From contig NZ_LKBW01000321.1 of NCBI RefSeq assembly GCF_002699855.1, forward strand, positions 1 through 64,000: a stretch of DNA of 64,000 nt. The letters are read 5' to 3'. Below, in pieces: positions 37,620 to 46,342 of this stretch; the first letter of the stretch is position 1; each line of letters begins with the position of its first letter. The notes under the pieces were generated by a model, which ran no database searches, was not told where the DNA came from, and worked only from the letters and a program-made list of their open reading frames with translations. This stretch comes from Pseudomonas amygdali (GTDB lineage: Bacteria > Pseudomonadota > Gammaproteobacteria > Pseudomonadales > Pseudomonadaceae). The position numbers and the translations under genes were made by a program.

Positions 37620-38027
37620 TTATTCTCCGCGAAGGGCTGCAACCAGCCCCTTGAACTTGCTGTTGAGCAATGTGAAGCTGGCCTGAAAGCCCATGGCGTT
37701 CTCGGTGTAGCTGGCCTGCTCGACCTGGGAATCGACGGTGTTCTGGTCCAGCGAAGGCTGCGACGGGGTGCGATACAGCAGCGTCCCGTCATCATTGCCC
37801 ATGCCTTCGGCTTCGATATGGCGGCTGTTGGTCTTGTTCAGCGCGAAATGACCGTTCTGCACCTTGTCGTTTTCGGCAGCCAGCACCGACGAGAAGTCCA
37901 GATCGCGAGCCTTGAAGTTCGGGGTATCGGCGTTGGAGATGTTGTTGGCCAACACCTCTGCACGCTGAGCCCGGAAGTTCAGAGCCTTTTCATGTATGCC
38001 TAGCGCTTTATCGAAGCTGATGCTCAT
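37620..38027 (-). CDS. flgB: Flagellar proximal rod protein FlgB
   Basis: The 135-residue protein (MSISFDKALGIHEKALNFRAQRAEVLANNISNADTPNFKARDLDF ... ENAMGFQASFTLLNSKFKGLVAALRGE) is the first rod subunit. It begins flgBCDE and is preceded by an exact RpoN motif. Confidence 0.97.
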   Translation of the reverse strand: MSISFDKALGIHEKALNFRAQRAEVLANNISNADTPNFKARDLDFSSVLAAENDKVQNGHFALNKTNSRHIEAEGMGNDDGTLLYRTPSQPSLDQNTVDSQVEQASYTENAMGFQASFTLLNSKFKGLVAALRGE

Positions 38028-38074
38028 TTCGGGAAACCTTTGCCGGTTGACCTGATTCTGTTGTTACTGACAAA

Positions 38075-38089
38075 GCAATCGGCGTGCCA
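38075..38089 (-). promoter_or_regulatory. RpoN (sigma-54) promoter of flgBCDE
   Basis: The minus strand reads TGGCAC-N5-TTGC (TGGCACGCCGATTGC), a full consensus match. The predicted start near 38063 leaves a 36-base leader. The rest of 38028-38306 holds only a terminator at 38275-38296. Confidence 0.92.
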
Positions 38090-38274
38090 TGTTGCAAAAG
38101 CCAATGATTGCGGGGGCCGCAGGCGGCGGCGAGGCGGCAATACCAGAAAAGCGGCAAGGCATTTCCGCTGTGGGAGGAGAAAGCGGCAAGCGGGGTGCCG
38201 TTTTTTTGCCAGTGTCGACTTGCCGCCTGACAATGGCGGCACTTCATCATTGCCTCATTCGGACGCCCAATAAA

Positions 38275-38296
38275 AAAGAGACCCGAAGGTCTCTTT
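38275..38296 (-). terminator. Terminator after the DUF1348 gene
   Basis: The stem AAAGAGACC/GGTCTCTTT with loop CGAA lies 10 bases past the DUF1348 stop. T residues follow on the minus strand. It has the same stem core and loop as the terminator at 40285-40312. Confidence 0.9.
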
Positions 38297-38306
38297 GACG
38301 ACTGAA

Positions 38307-38780
38307 TCAGAGGCCAAGCTCACTTAACCCAGGGTGGTCATCAGGTCGCCGCCCCAATGGCCAATGGTATTTGCGCTCGGACTCGGCGATCGGCAAATCG
38401 TTGATGCAGGCAAAGCGCCGCTGCATGAGGCCGTTTGCAGCGAACTCCCAGTTTTCGTTGCCATACGAACGGAACCAGTTGCCAGAGTCGTCATGCCATT
38501 CATAGGCATAGCGCACGGCTATGCGGTTATCGGTAAATGCCCAGAGCTCCTTGATCAGCCGGTAGTCCAGTTCCTTGCGCCACTTGCGTTCCAGAAAGGC
38601 CTGAGCCTCTGCGCGGCCATTGATGAACTCACTGCGGTTACGCCAGTAGGTGTCTTCGGTGTAGGCCAGCGCAACTTTCGCCGCATCGCGAGAGTTCCAG
38701 CCATCCTCGGCGCCACGGACTTTCTGGACAGCCGTCTCCAGGGTAAAGGGTGGAAATGGCGGTCTTCCTTTATCACTCAT
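38307..38780 (-). CDS. DUF1348 (SnoaL/NTF2-like) family protein
   Basis: The 157-residue protein has the family pattern [56 protein letters not shown] and [24 protein letters not shown]. The NTF2-like fold forms a small cone that binds small molecules; no reaction is established for this group. ATG 38780 is chosen because it follows GAGGACGCTGAG and lies just past the cynS stop. A frame start at 38825 would overlap cynS. It is probably co-transcribed with cynS; a link to cyanate use is only contextual. Confidence 0.85.
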   Translation of the reverse strand: MSDKGRPPFPPFTLETAVQKVRGAEDGWNSRDAAKVALAYTEDTYWRNRSEFINGRAEAQAFLERKWRKELDYRLIKELWAFTDNRIAVRYAYEWHDDSGNWFRSYGNENWEFAANGLMQRRFACINDLPIAESERKYHWPLGRRPDDHPGLSELGL

Positions 38781-38790
38781 CTCAGCGTCC

Positions 38791-39258
38791 TCAGAACGGT
38801 TTATAGGGCAGAAATTTTCCATCAAGGGTGATCACGGCTCGCTCGCCCCCTTCCGGATCTTCGACTTTCTTGATGTCGAGCTTGAAGTTGATTGCGCTGA
38901 TGATGCCGTCGCCGAACTGCTCATGCACCAATGCCTTCAGCGTTGTGCCGTAGACCTGAACCATTTCGTGGAAGCGATAGATCGTCGGGTCACTGGAGAC
39001 GTCTTCGACATTGCCGCGCAACGGGATGGTTTGCAGTTCGGCGACCGCGTCCCTGTCCAGCCCGAGACGCTCGGCGACTACCTCGGCCACCGCTTCCGGC
39101 AATGGGTGCTGACCGAGCAATGCAGCCGTGACATACACCACGCTCAACCCCGTACCTTCTGCAAGCCCTGCCCACGTCAGGTTCTTTGCGGTCTTGGCCT
39201 GCAGCACACGTTCAGTCAGATTCTGGCGCGGTGCTCTGGAAATGTTGCTGTGCGGCAT
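38791..39258 (-). CDS. cynS: Cyanate hydratase (cyanase) CynS
   Basis: The 155-residue enzyme makes carbamate (then ammonia and CO2) from cyanate and bicarbonate. The N-terminal helix-turn-helix-like part is followed by the catalytic region. The conserved Arg and Glu lie in [14 protein letters not shown] and the Ser in [11 protein letters not shown]. It is divergent from the cynR-type regulator. Confidence 0.96.
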   Translation of the reverse strand: MPHSNISRAPRQNLTERVLQAKTAKNLTWAGLAEGTGLSVVYVTAALLGQHPLPEAVAEVVAERLGLDRDAVAELQTIPLRGNVEDVSSDPTIYRFHEMVQVYGTTLKALVHEQFGDGIISAINFKLDIKKVEDPEGGERAVITLDGKFLPYKPF

Positions 39259-39305
39259 AGGTAACCCTCCGGAATGAAATCACGTCAATCACAGCATCGG
39301 TAACT

Positions 39306-39364
39306 ATCACCATAAGATCCAAGACTGATTTATGATCATCGCCATAATCCTGCCTTATGGTGAT
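39306..39364. promoter_or_regulatory. Inverted repeat in the cynS-cynR intergenic region (regulator binding site)
   Basis: ATCACCATAAG (39306-39316) and CTTATGGTGAT (39354-39364) form a perfect 11-bp inverted repeat, 37 bases apart. Between them lies TTATG...CCATAA (39330-39347), a further imperfect palindrome. The second arm ends 3 bases before the GTG chosen for cynR. LysR-type regulators bind dyads of this kind, so this is probably the CynR operator for cynS and for autoregulation. Confidence 0.6.
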
Positions 39365-39367
39365 GCC

Positions 39368-40243
39368 GTGCTGTTACGCCATATACGTTATTTGCTGGCG
39401 GTCGCCGACCATGGCAATTTCACCCGGGCGGCCGAGGCCCTGCATGTCTCGCAACCGGCGTTGTCGCAACAGATCAGGCAGCTGGAAAGCAGCCTGGGTG
39501 TGCAACTGTTCGACCGCACCCGCCGCAGCGTCGTGCCGACCGATGGCGGCCGCGTGTATCTGGACCACGCGCGTCGTTGCCTGCTTGAGCTGGAGGCCGG
39601 GAAGCGTGCGCTCAACGATGTCAGCGACCTGTCACGCGGACAATTGCGCCTCGGCGTCACGCCAACCTTCAGTGAATACCTGATAGCGCCGTTGATCGAC
39701 CGCTTCAGCGCGCTGTATCCCGGCGTAACAATCATCCTCACGGAGCTGCCTCTGGAGCAGATCACCGAGGCATTGATCAATGACGCGCTCGATCTGGCCA
39801 TTGGTTTTGCCGGCAGTCATGCTGTCGAGATAGACAGCCAGCCTCTGTTCGATGAACAACTGTGCCTGGTCATGGCAAAACCTGCCCCCGATAAGCAGAC
39901 CGCGCTGACACTTGAGGACCTGCAAACGCTTCGCTTTGCCTTGCTCGCCCCCGGATTCGCCACTCGCCAGCTGCTGGATGCCTGGTGCCAGACGCAGAAT
40001 TTCAAGCCTACGGTCGGCCTGGAGGCGAACTCGATCGCCATTTTGCTCAAGGTTGTTGCCCAGGGGCGTATGGCAACCATTCTTCCCGATGCCATCGTTC
40101 GCGAGCAGCCCGGGTTGCGCGAAGTTCAGACGACCCCTGCCCTGCCTGGGCGGACGGTTGCGCTGCTGCGGCGTAAAAACGGCTACCAGAGCGCCGCCGC
40201 CAACGCTTTTGCCGAACTGGTGAGTAACAGTACGCAAACATGA
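39368..40243 (+). CDS. cynR: LysR-family transcriptional regulator, CynR-like
   Basis: The 291-residue protein has an N-terminal winged helix (LLRHIRYLLAVADHGNFTRAAEALHVSQPALSQQIRQLESSLGVQLFDRT). A C-terminal effector-binding domain follows. It resembles E. coli CynR along its length. The GTG at 39368 aligns with the CynR start; the ATG at 39332 would add 12 residues and lies within the operator. It is divergent from cynS and likely activates it in response to cyanate. Confidence 0.85.
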   Translation: MLLRHIRYLLAVADHGNFTRAAEALHVSQPALSQQIRQLESSLGVQLFDRTRRSVVPTDGGRVYLDHARRCLLELEAGKRALNDVSDLSRGQLRLGVTPTFSEYLIAPLIDRFSALYPGVTIILTELPLEQITEALINDALDLAIGFAGSHAVEIDSQPLFDEQLCLVMAKPAPDKQTALTLEDLQTLRFALLAPGFATRQLLDAWCQTQNFKPTVGLEANSIAILLKVVAQGRMATILPDAIVREQPGLREVQTTPALPGRTVALLRRKNGYQSAAANAFAELVSNSTQT

Positions 40244-40284
40244 ACCGATGGGCAGACGATCGAAGCTGTTTTCAGCCGCGCACA

Positions 40285-40312
40285 AAAAAAGAGACCCGAA
40301 GGTCTCTTTTTT
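40285..40312. terminator. Bidirectional terminator between cynR and cheR
   Basis: A perfect 12-bp stem AAAAAAGAGACC/GGTCTCTTTTTT with loop CGAA lies between the convergent ends of cynR (plus) and cheR (minus). T-runs are present in both directions. Confidence 0.93.
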
Positions 40313-40335
40313 CATTGCAGGCAACTGGCAGACCG

Positions 40336-41163
40336 TCACTTGGCCTTATAGATGATCCCGGGGCTGCACTGAACCATCTGATAGTGATCCGGCAAACCAT
40401 TGAGCGCTTCAGAAGCCCCCAGAAACAGGTAACCGCCTGGCTTGAGCGTACCGTGGATGCGCAGCAGGATGTCCTTCTTCACTTCAGCGGAGAAGTAGAT
40501 CAATACGTTGCGGCAGAACACGATGTCGAACTTGCCCAGCGAGGCGTAGCTGTCGAGCAGGTTGAACGAGCGGAACTCCACACGGCTCTTGATCGGCGTC
40601 TTGACGACCCAGCGACCTGGACTTTTTACATCAAAGAAACGCTGCAGACGATCCGGCGACAAGCCGCGGCCGATAGCCAGACTGTCGTACTCGCCGGTCT
40701 TGCAGTTGTTGAGCATTGCGCCAGACAAATCGGTGGCAACAATCTGCACGCCCGATTTGAGCTGGCCCTGATTGGCGCGCTCGAACTCATCAATCGACAT
40801 CGACAGCGAGTAAGGTTCCTGGCCCGATGAACAGGCCGCCGACCAGATGCGCAGTCGCTGACCAGGGCTGGCCTTGATCTGCTCGGGCAGCACTTTGTTC
40901 TTCAGCACTTCGAACGGATAGGTGTCGCGAAACCACAGGGTTTCGTTGGTGGTCATCGCATCGACAACCTGTTCGCGCAACCCGCTGCGCGGCTGGGTCT
41001 GGATGCGCTGAACCAACTCGCCAAGCGACTTGATGCTTTGCTGCTCCATCAGTTTGTTGAGGCGGCTGGACACCAGATACTGCTTGTTTTCCCCAAGCAA
41101 GATGCCACAGGCTTTTTCCAGAAATACCCGGAACTGATCAAAATCCAAATTACCCGTAGACAA
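40336..41163 (-). CDS. cheR: Chemotaxis protein methyltransferase CheR
   Basis: The 275-residue protein transfers methyl groups from SAM to chemoreceptor glutamates. The N-terminal helical domain contains TTNETLWFRD. The SAM-binding domain has IWSAACSSGQEPYSLSM, IVATDLSG and IVFCRNVLIYF. TTG 41163 (LSTGNLDFDQF) is chosen as the start, seven bases after GAGG. A TTG at 41178 is the alternative; there is no ATG. It lies 51 bases behind cheV. Confidence 0.94.
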   Translation of the reverse strand: MSTGNLDFDQFRVFLEKACGILLGENKQYLVSSRLNKLMEQQSIKSLGELVQRIQTQPRSGLREQVVDAMTTNETLWFRDTYPFEVLKNKVLPEQIKASPGQRLRIWSAACSSGQEPYSLSMSIDEFERANQGQLKSGVQIVATDLSGAMLNNCKTGEYDSLAIGRGLSPDRLQRFFDVKSPGRWVVKTPIKSRVEFRSFNLLDSYASLGKFDIVFCRNVLIYFSAEVKKDILLRIHGTLKPGGYLFLGASEALNGLPDHYQMVQCSPGIIYKAK

Positions 41164-41214
41164 GGTGCCGCCTCTCAAATCATGTGAATCACCGGGGACG
41201 GCGCCCCCGGCTGG

Positions 41215-42141
41215 TTATTCTGCTGCCTTGATCCGCGCAACAACCCTGGCCGCAAGATCATCAGGCCGGAATTTCGCGAGAAAATCATCAGCGCCGACTT
41301 TCTTGACCATCGCCTGGTTGAATACCCCGGACAGAGAGGTATGCAAGGTGATGTGCATCTTCTGCATACGCGGGTCATTACGTATCGCAGCTGTAAGGGT
41401 ATAGCCATCCATCTCCGGCATTTCAATGTCGGAGATCATCATCAGGAACTCTTCTTCCGGTTTTTTACCCTCTTCGACCATTTTGCGCAGGTAATCCAGC
41501 GCTTGACGGCCATCGTTAAGGGCAACCACCTCCACACCGACGGTTTCCAGGCAGCGGCTGACCTGCTTGCGGGCCACCGACGAGTCATCGACCGTCAGCA
41601 CACGCAGCGAAATCGCCTTGTGCTGAACCTCGGCATCGATCACACCGACCGACACTTCTTCGGAAATAGGTGCGACTTCGGCAAGAATCTTCTCGACGTC
41701 GATAATTTCCACCAACTGATTATCAACCCGGGTAACTGCGGTCAGGTAATGATCGCGCCCGGTACCTTTGGGTGGTGGATGAATCTCTTCCCAGTTCATG
41801 TTGACGATGCGTTCTACAGAATGCACCAGAAAACCCTGAACCTTGGTGTTGTACTCGGTAATGATGACGAAGGAGTTGACCAGCGAAATCATGCCCGTGG
41901 AACCCGTCGCCATCGCCAGATCCATGATCGGGATCGTGCCGCCACGAATATTGGCCACACCCCGGACGATCTTGCTCGACTTGGGCATGATGGTGAGTTT
42001 CGGGCATTGCAGTACTTCTTTTACCTTAAAGACGTTGATCCCGTAGAGCTGCTTGCCGTCGAGACGGAACAAGAGCAGCTCCAGGCGATTCTGACCCACC
42101 AGCTGAGTTCGCTGGTTTACCGAATCCATTACACCTGCCAT
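41215..42141 (-). CDS. cheV: Chemotaxis coupling protein CheV
   Basis: The 308-residue protein has a CheW-like domain (LELLLFRLDGKQLYGINVFKVKEVL, GVANIRGGTIPIMDL) followed by a receiver (LTVDDSSVARKQVSRCLETVGVEVV, phospho-acceptor in MISDIEMPEMDG). The start is ATG 42141 (MAGVMDSVNQRTQ) after AAGGGGG. It is divergent from flgA across 78 bases. Confidence 0.95.
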   Translation of the reverse strand: MAGVMDSVNQRTQLVGQNRLELLLFRLDGKQLYGINVFKVKEVLQCPKLTIMPKSSKIVRGVANIRGGTIPIMDLAMATGSTGMISLVNSFVIITEYNTKVQGFLVHSVERIVNMNWEEIHPPPKGTGRDHYLTAVTRVDNQLVEIIDVEKILAEVAPISEEVSVGVIDAEVQHKAISLRVLTVDDSSVARKQVSRCLETVGVEVVALNDGRQALDYLRKMVEEGKKPEEEFLMMISDIEMPEMDGYTLTAAIRNDPRMQKMHITLHTSLSGVFNQAMVKKVGADDFLAKFRPDDLAARVVARIKAAE

Positions 42142-42191
42142 GCCGAACCCCCTTACCAAAATGACCGCCGCCCAGACACCAGATCAAAAAG

Positions 42192-42206
42192 CGGCACGGG
42201 CTTTGC
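42192..42206 (+). promoter_or_regulatory. RpoN (sigma-54) promoter of flgA
   Basis: CGGCACG-N4-TTGC (CGGCACGGGCTTTGC) matches the -24/-12 consensus. With the C at -12 being 42206, transcription should begin at about 42218, only 2 bases before the flgA ATG. Confidence 0.88.
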
Positions 42207-42219
42207 TATTTATTACCTC

Positions 42220-42978
42220 ATGAACGCAAAGACGACAATTTCTCGACACCTCGCATTAGAAACCCGCAGGCTTCTGTGCGCAATCGCTCTGCTGTGCCTT
42301 TGTGGCACGGTGAGCCTCGCTCGCGCAGAGAATTTCACACTGCCTGAACAGCTTATCGGCGTCACCCAAGGGTTTCTTGAGTTCACAGTAGAAGACTATT
42401 TGGCAACCAACCAGATTGACGGGCGTCATGACATACAGGTCAAGCAGCTCGACCCGCGTTTAAGGATGGGTGCCTGTGACAAGGATTTGACAGCCACACT
42501 GGAAAGCCCGCGCCCGGTCGGCCGGGTTACTGTGCGGGTACGCTGCGAAGGCTCTTCGCCCTGGACAGTATTTGTGCCGGCCCAGGTGCTGCTGTATCGC
42601 AACGTCGTGACCGTGATGCGCCCGCTGAAACGCGACGCCATCGTTACTGAAGAAGACGTTGCGCTGCGTGAGCGCGACGTGAGCAGCCTGGGCCAGGGAT
42701 TTCTGGCCTTTCTTGATCAGGCCGTCGGTCAAAAGGTTGTCCGACAAATGGTCATCGACCAGGTCGTTACCCCGGTGGCGCTGGAACAGCCACAAATGAT
42801 TCACAAGGGCGACCAGGTGGTCATCATCGCCCGCAGCGGTTCGCTGGCGGTGCGCATGCCCGGCGAAGCGATGTCCGACGGCGGTTTCAACGAACAGATA
42901 CGGGTGAAAAACCTTAATTCCCAGCGGGTGATCAAAGCGAATGTCACCGGCCCAGGGCAGGTGGAAGTGGCCATGTAA
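42220..42978 (+). CDS. flgA: P-ring assembly chaperone FlgA
   Basis: The 252-residue periplasmic protein has a signal peptide (residues 1-36, LLCAIALLCLCGTVSLARA). The SAF/ChapFlgA domain follows (VFVPAQVLLYRNVVTVMRPLKRDAIVTEEDVALRERDVSSLGQGFLAFLDQAVGQKVVRQ ... GDQVVIIARSGSLAVRM). The long open frame upstream to 41341 is antisense to cheV. ATG 42220 gives a proper signal peptide but has no ribosome binding site and almost no leader from the RpoN promoter. Confidence 0.94.
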   Translation: MNAKTTISRHLALETRRLLCAIALLCLCGTVSLARAENFTLPEQLIGVTQGFLEFTVEDYLATNQIDGRHDIQVKQLDPRLRMGACDKDLTATLESPRPVGRVTVRVRCEGSSPWTVFVPAQVLLYRNVVTVMRPLKRDAIVTEEDVALRERDVSSLGQGFLAFLDQAVGQKVVRQMVIDQVVTPVALEQPQMIHKGDQVVIIARSGSLAVRMPGEAMSDGGFNEQIRVKNLNSQRVIKANVTGPGQVEVAM

Positions 42979-43074
42979 TGCATTGATGCTGGCGCACAGG
43001 GTGTGTTTTTTTTAGACTGCGGGGAATATCCGACGGTGAAAAGCGTCTATTGGGAAGCTTTCTCACAATCGGCC

Positions 43075-43101
43075 TAAAGTTTGATAGGGGTTGGCCGAAA
43101 A
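43075..43101 (+). promoter_or_regulatory. FliA (sigma-28) promoter of flgMN
   Basis: TAAAG, 14 bases, GCCGAAAA is close to the FliA consensus, at exact spacing. The start would be near 43109, about 30 bases before flgM. Confidence 0.82.
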
Positions 43102-43139
43102 CAAGGCAAGCGTCCAAACACCCAGAGGTTTTTTCAATC

Positions 43140-43454
43140 ATGGTCATAGATTTCAGTCGCCTTAACAATTCACAGTCTGTTGCCGGTACAACACGTACCA
43201 GTGCCAGTAAAGACACCGTCAAAACCGATGCACCAGCCCCTGCAGCCACCGCAGGTGTCAAAAGCACCGGGGAAACTTTTTCTTTGAGCAGTGAGGCTCA
43301 ACAGTTGCAGAAAATCACGGACAAGCTGACCGATCTGCCAACCGTCAATAGTGCTCGCGTTGCCGAGCTCAAACAGGCCATCGCCGACGGTAGTTACACA
43401 GTGGACAGCAACCGTGTCGCCAGCAAGCTGTTGAATTTCGAAACCCAACGCTAA
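43140..43454 (+). CDS. flgM: Anti-sigma-28 factor FlgM
   Basis: The 104-residue protein begins [14 protein letters not shown]. The C-terminal FliA-binding region is [56 protein letters not shown]. It holds FliA inactive until exported through the finished hook. The start is ATG 43140; the frame is open to 43050 across the promoter. Confidence 0.96.
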   Translation: MVIDFSRLNNSQSVAGTTRTSASKDTVKTDAPAPAATAGVKSTGETFSLSSEAQQLQKITDKLTDLPTVNSARVAELKQAIADGSYTVDSNRVASKLLNFETQR

Positions 43455-43503
43455 GCCAAGGCTGGCGCTGGATATTCTGGACGCTTAAAAACCAGAGCAT
43501 GCG

Positions 43504-43971
43504 ATGCAAGACACTACTTTGTTGCAGATGATCACTGACGACATGGTTTCGGCCCGACAGCTTCTAGAGCTGCTGCAGGCCGAATCCCTGATTCTTCACG
43601 GCCGCGACATGGGCGAGATGGAGCAGGTACTGGCGCAGAAACAGGCGCTGGTCATTCTTCTCGATCAACATGGGCGCAAACGTAGCCAGGTGCTTGCGGG
43701 CATGGGGCTGCCAGCCAATCGCAGTGGTCTCCAGCAACTGGCCAGCCAGTCGGATGTCGGCGAGCAATTGCTGATGGCCGGTGACGAACTGAATGCGTTG
43801 ATCAATGAATGCCAGACGCTGAACGAGCAGAATGGTAGTCTGATCCAGCTGCAACAGATCAGCACGGCTCATCAGCTTCGCATACTGAACGGCGGTGAGA
43901 CGCCCACGCTCTATGACAGTCGCGGGTCAACTGCGCTTAGAGCAAAACCACGCCCTCTGAGTCAGGCGTAA
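43504..43971 (+). CDS. flgN: Hook-filament junction chaperone FlgN
   Basis: The 155-residue, helical protein (LLQMITDDMVSARQLLELLQAESLILHGRDMGEMEQVLAQKQALVILLDQHGRKRSQVL) is FlgN, which chaperones FlgK and FlgL. It lies 49 bases behind flgM. Confidence 0.93.
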   Translation: MQDTTLLQMITDDMVSARQLLELLQAESLILHGRDMGEMEQVLAQKQALVILLDQHGRKRSQVLAGMGLPANRSGLQQLASQSDVGEQLLMAGDELNALINECQTLNEQNGSLIQLQQISTAHQLRILNGGETPTLYDSRGSTALRAKPRPLSQA

Positions 43972-44053
43972 CTTCCTGTATCAAGGTTTCGTGCGTAGTG
44001 GCAGAATGCCTGTTGTTGCGTTGCCGTAGTATTTTGCCTGGAGATTCAAGAAC

Positions 44054-44800
44054 GTGAATGGCTCAAGCGCGGACGATGCTCCGCAGCCCCCGAAGGTCCT
44101 CAACACACCTTTGGAAATTGCCGCTAACCTGCGGTTGCTACTCGAGAGTCATGATCCTCTGATCATTACCTTCCATGAGCGTGCCCAACGCTTTCAGAGC
44201 TACCTGCTTGAAGTCGACCGTGACAGCAACGTCATGGCGCTCGACGAAATGATCCCCCGCGATGGCGAACGCTTCTTAAGTAATGGCGAGTCTTTCCGCG
44301 TCGAAGGTTTTCACGACGGCGTGCGTATCGCCTGGGAAAGCTCATCGCAGATGGAGATTGTCGATACCAACGGGCAGCGCCTGTGCCGCGGGCCGATGCC
44401 TGAAGAGGTGATTTACCACCAGCGGCGCAACGCATTTCGTGCAGCGCTGAAGCTGGCGCAGCTGGTCGACATCGAGATCGGTGGAGACCGTTTGAAATCC
44501 CCTCTGACCGGCAAACTGCTGGACATCTCTGCAACCGGTTGCAAACTGCGCTTTGAAGGCGATGTGTCCGAGCGCATGCAGTTGGGCCAGGTATACGAAC
44601 GCTTTATTGCGAAGTTGCCATTCGGAGCAATGACAGCCCCCGTAGAGCTGCGTTATCTGCACTTCGAAGAAAGATTTCACACCACCTTTGCCGGCGTGCG
44701 CTTCCACAACATGAGTGGGCTTGTGCAGCGTCAGGTTGAGCGTTTCGTCTACCAGTTGCAGCGTGAAGCTCGCCGCTTCGACAAAGACGACGACTTCTGA
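44054..44800 (+). CDS. flgZ: c-di-GMP-binding flagellar brake protein (YcgR/FlgZ)
   Basis: The 248-residue protein has an N-terminal YcgR domain and a C-terminal PilZ domain. The c-di-GMP motifs are QRRNAFRA (RxxxR) and DISATGC (DxSxxG). It slows the motor when c-di-GMP is high. The start codon is GTG 44054 and the ribosome site is weak. No clear FliA motif was seen in the 82-base gap to flgN. Confidence 0.92.
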   Translation: MNGSSADDAPQPPKVLNTPLEIAANLRLLLESHDPLIITFHERAQRFQSYLLEVDRDSNVMALDEMIPRDGERFLSNGESFRVEGFHDGVRIAWESSSQMEIVDTNGQRLCRGPMPEEVIYHQRRNAFRAALKLAQLVDIEIGGDRLKSPLTGKLLDISATGCKLRFEGDVSERMQLGQVYERFIAKLPFGAMTAPVELRYLHFEERFHTTFAGVRFHNMSGLVQRQVERFVYQLQREARRFDKDDDF

Positions 44801-44819
44801 CCCCCGCTTCTGCTTGCTG

Positions 44820-44846
44820 GTGATTGCGGCAACCTGCCGCAATCAC
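44820..44846. other. Perfect hairpin between convergent flgZ and MFS genes
   Basis: A 12-bp perfect stem GTGATTGCGGCA/TGCCGCAATCAC with a 3-base loop lies between converging stops. No T-run is present. It probably helps to end or protect transcripts from both sides. Confidence 0.6.
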
Positions 44847-44878
44847 ACCGTAATCCCCTGCTCTGCCCCCCGCTACAC

Positions 44879-46288
44879 TCAAGCCTTCCAGGTCTCGCTT
44901 TCACGCTCGCGTTCGTGCTCTTCAGCTTCGGCTGTTTCCGTGCCCGCGACCGGCTCGACCTGTGCCTCGGTTTCTGCGTCGGCGTCGACCACCACTTCAG
45001 ACTCGGGTTCCGGCTCCGGCTCGACGGTGGTCTGCATCTGTTCCTGAACCACCTGCTCATTGACACGCGGGTCCAGTGCAACCACCAGAGGCGAACTGGA
45101 CATGCTGTCCGGCATGGCGACGTGATGCAGCGGTGCGTTTTCGACCTGGTGCAAATGGGTAACGGCCTTGGGTCTGATCAGCAGCACCAGAATCACCCCG
45201 GCGCCACAGACGAATGCATACAGCATGTGGCCGCCAAACAGCTTCATTACCACACCAGCAGCCAACGGGCCGATACTCGCACCGATGCCATAGGTCATCA
45301 GCAACATGGCCGTCAGCGACACCCGGCGTTCGGCCTCGACGTGGTCATTGGCAAATGCCACCGCCAGTGGATAGAGGCAGAACTGCATCAGCGAGGCGAG
45401 AAAGCCGACGCCGAACAGGACTTCGACCGGCACACTCGGAAACACCGCCAGCGGCAATGACGCCACCACCAGTGCAGCGGCAAAGATGCGCATCAGTACG
45501 GATCGGTCATAGCGGTCGGAAAGCAGACCCAATGGCCACTGCACCAGGAACCCGGCCAGAATGCAGCAGCCCATGAACAGACCGACCTGCTCGGTGGACA
45601 GCCCCTGTTTGGCGGCGTAAACCGGTGCCAGACCGTAGAACGAACCGATGATTAGCCCGGCACCCAACACCGCCGTCAGCGACTGCGGCACACGCCTCAT
45701 GAAGAAGAGCGGCTCCAGCGGTGCCGGGTGCAACGGTGCGGGGTGAATCGCCCGGGTCATGGCGACCGGCACAAGACACAGCGCGAAGCACAACGCCACC
45801 AGCATCAGCAGCTCAGGGCCCAGTTGCGGGTGGACCACCAGTACCAGTTGCCCCAGCACCAGGCCCAGATAGGACGCAATCATGTAACCGCTGAACACCA
45901 TGCCGCGCTGTTTGGCGGCGGCCTGCTCGTTCAGCCAGCTCTCGATGACCATGTATTGGCACATCATGCCCAGACCGACAATCACCCGCAGTACCAGCCA
46001 GGCGGGCAGCCAGCTGATCAGACCATGCCCGAGCACCGCCGCACCGACGATACCGGCGCAAGTGGCATAGGCCCGAATATGACCGACACGGCCGATCAGG
46101 CGGTGACCGATCTTGCCCCCCAGGACCAGACCGAAATAGTTGGCGGCCATCAGTGCACCGACCCACAGGCTGTCGACCTGATCGGCCGCCAGGCGCAGGG
46201 CCAGATAAGTGCTCAGCAGACCTGAGCCGATCAACATCATCAACGAGGCAAAATAAAGCGCTCGAAAGGACTTCCAGATTTGGCGCAT
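44879..46288 (-). CDS. MFS transporter with long acidic C-terminal tail
   Basis: The 469-residue protein has about 12 hydrophobic segments (for example IGSGLLSTYLALRLA, LVLRVIVGLGMMCQYMVIESWLNE, GLLSDRYDR cytoplasmic loop). This is the YcaD/UMF-type major facilitator pattern. The last 70 or so residues form an acidic, Glu/Pro/Val-rich tail (EPEPEPESEVVVDADAETEAQVEP), unusual for this fold. The substrate is not evident. The start is ATG 46288 after GGAAAG. It is 55 bases behind a glutamine-synthetase-like gene and may be its transport partner. Confidence 0.85.
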   Translation of the reverse strand: MRQIWKSFRALYFASLMMLIGSGLLSTYLALRLAADQVDSLWVGALMAANYFGLVLGGKIGHRLIGRVGHIRAYATCAGIVGAAVLGHGLISWLPAWLVLRVIVGLGMMCQYMVIESWLNEQAAAKQRGMVFSGYMIASYLGLVLGQLVLVVHPQLGPELLMLVALCFALCLVPVAMTRAIHPAPLHPAPLEPLFFMRRVPQSLTAVLGAGLIIGSFYGLAPVYAAKQGLSTEQVGLFMGCCILAGFLVQWPLGLLSDRYDRSVLMRIFAAALVVASLPLAVFPSVPVEVLFGVGFLASLMQFCLYPLAVAFANDHVEAERRVSLTAMLLMTYGIGASIGPLAAGVVMKLFGGHMLYAFVCGAGVILVLLIRPKAVTHLHQVENAPLHHVAMPDSMSSSPLVVALDPRVNEQVVQEQMQTTVEPEPEPESEVVVDADAETEAQVEPVAGTETAEAEEHERERESETWKA

Positions 46289-46342
46289 CAACTTTCCAAA
46301 AATAGGGAGTCGCCCGACCGGGCGAGCCCAACACTGCGATTC

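Noticed and set aside
41341-42219. Upstream extension of the flgA frame by 293 codons
   Set aside because: It is antisense to cheV; the signal peptide and RpoN promoter place the start at 42220.
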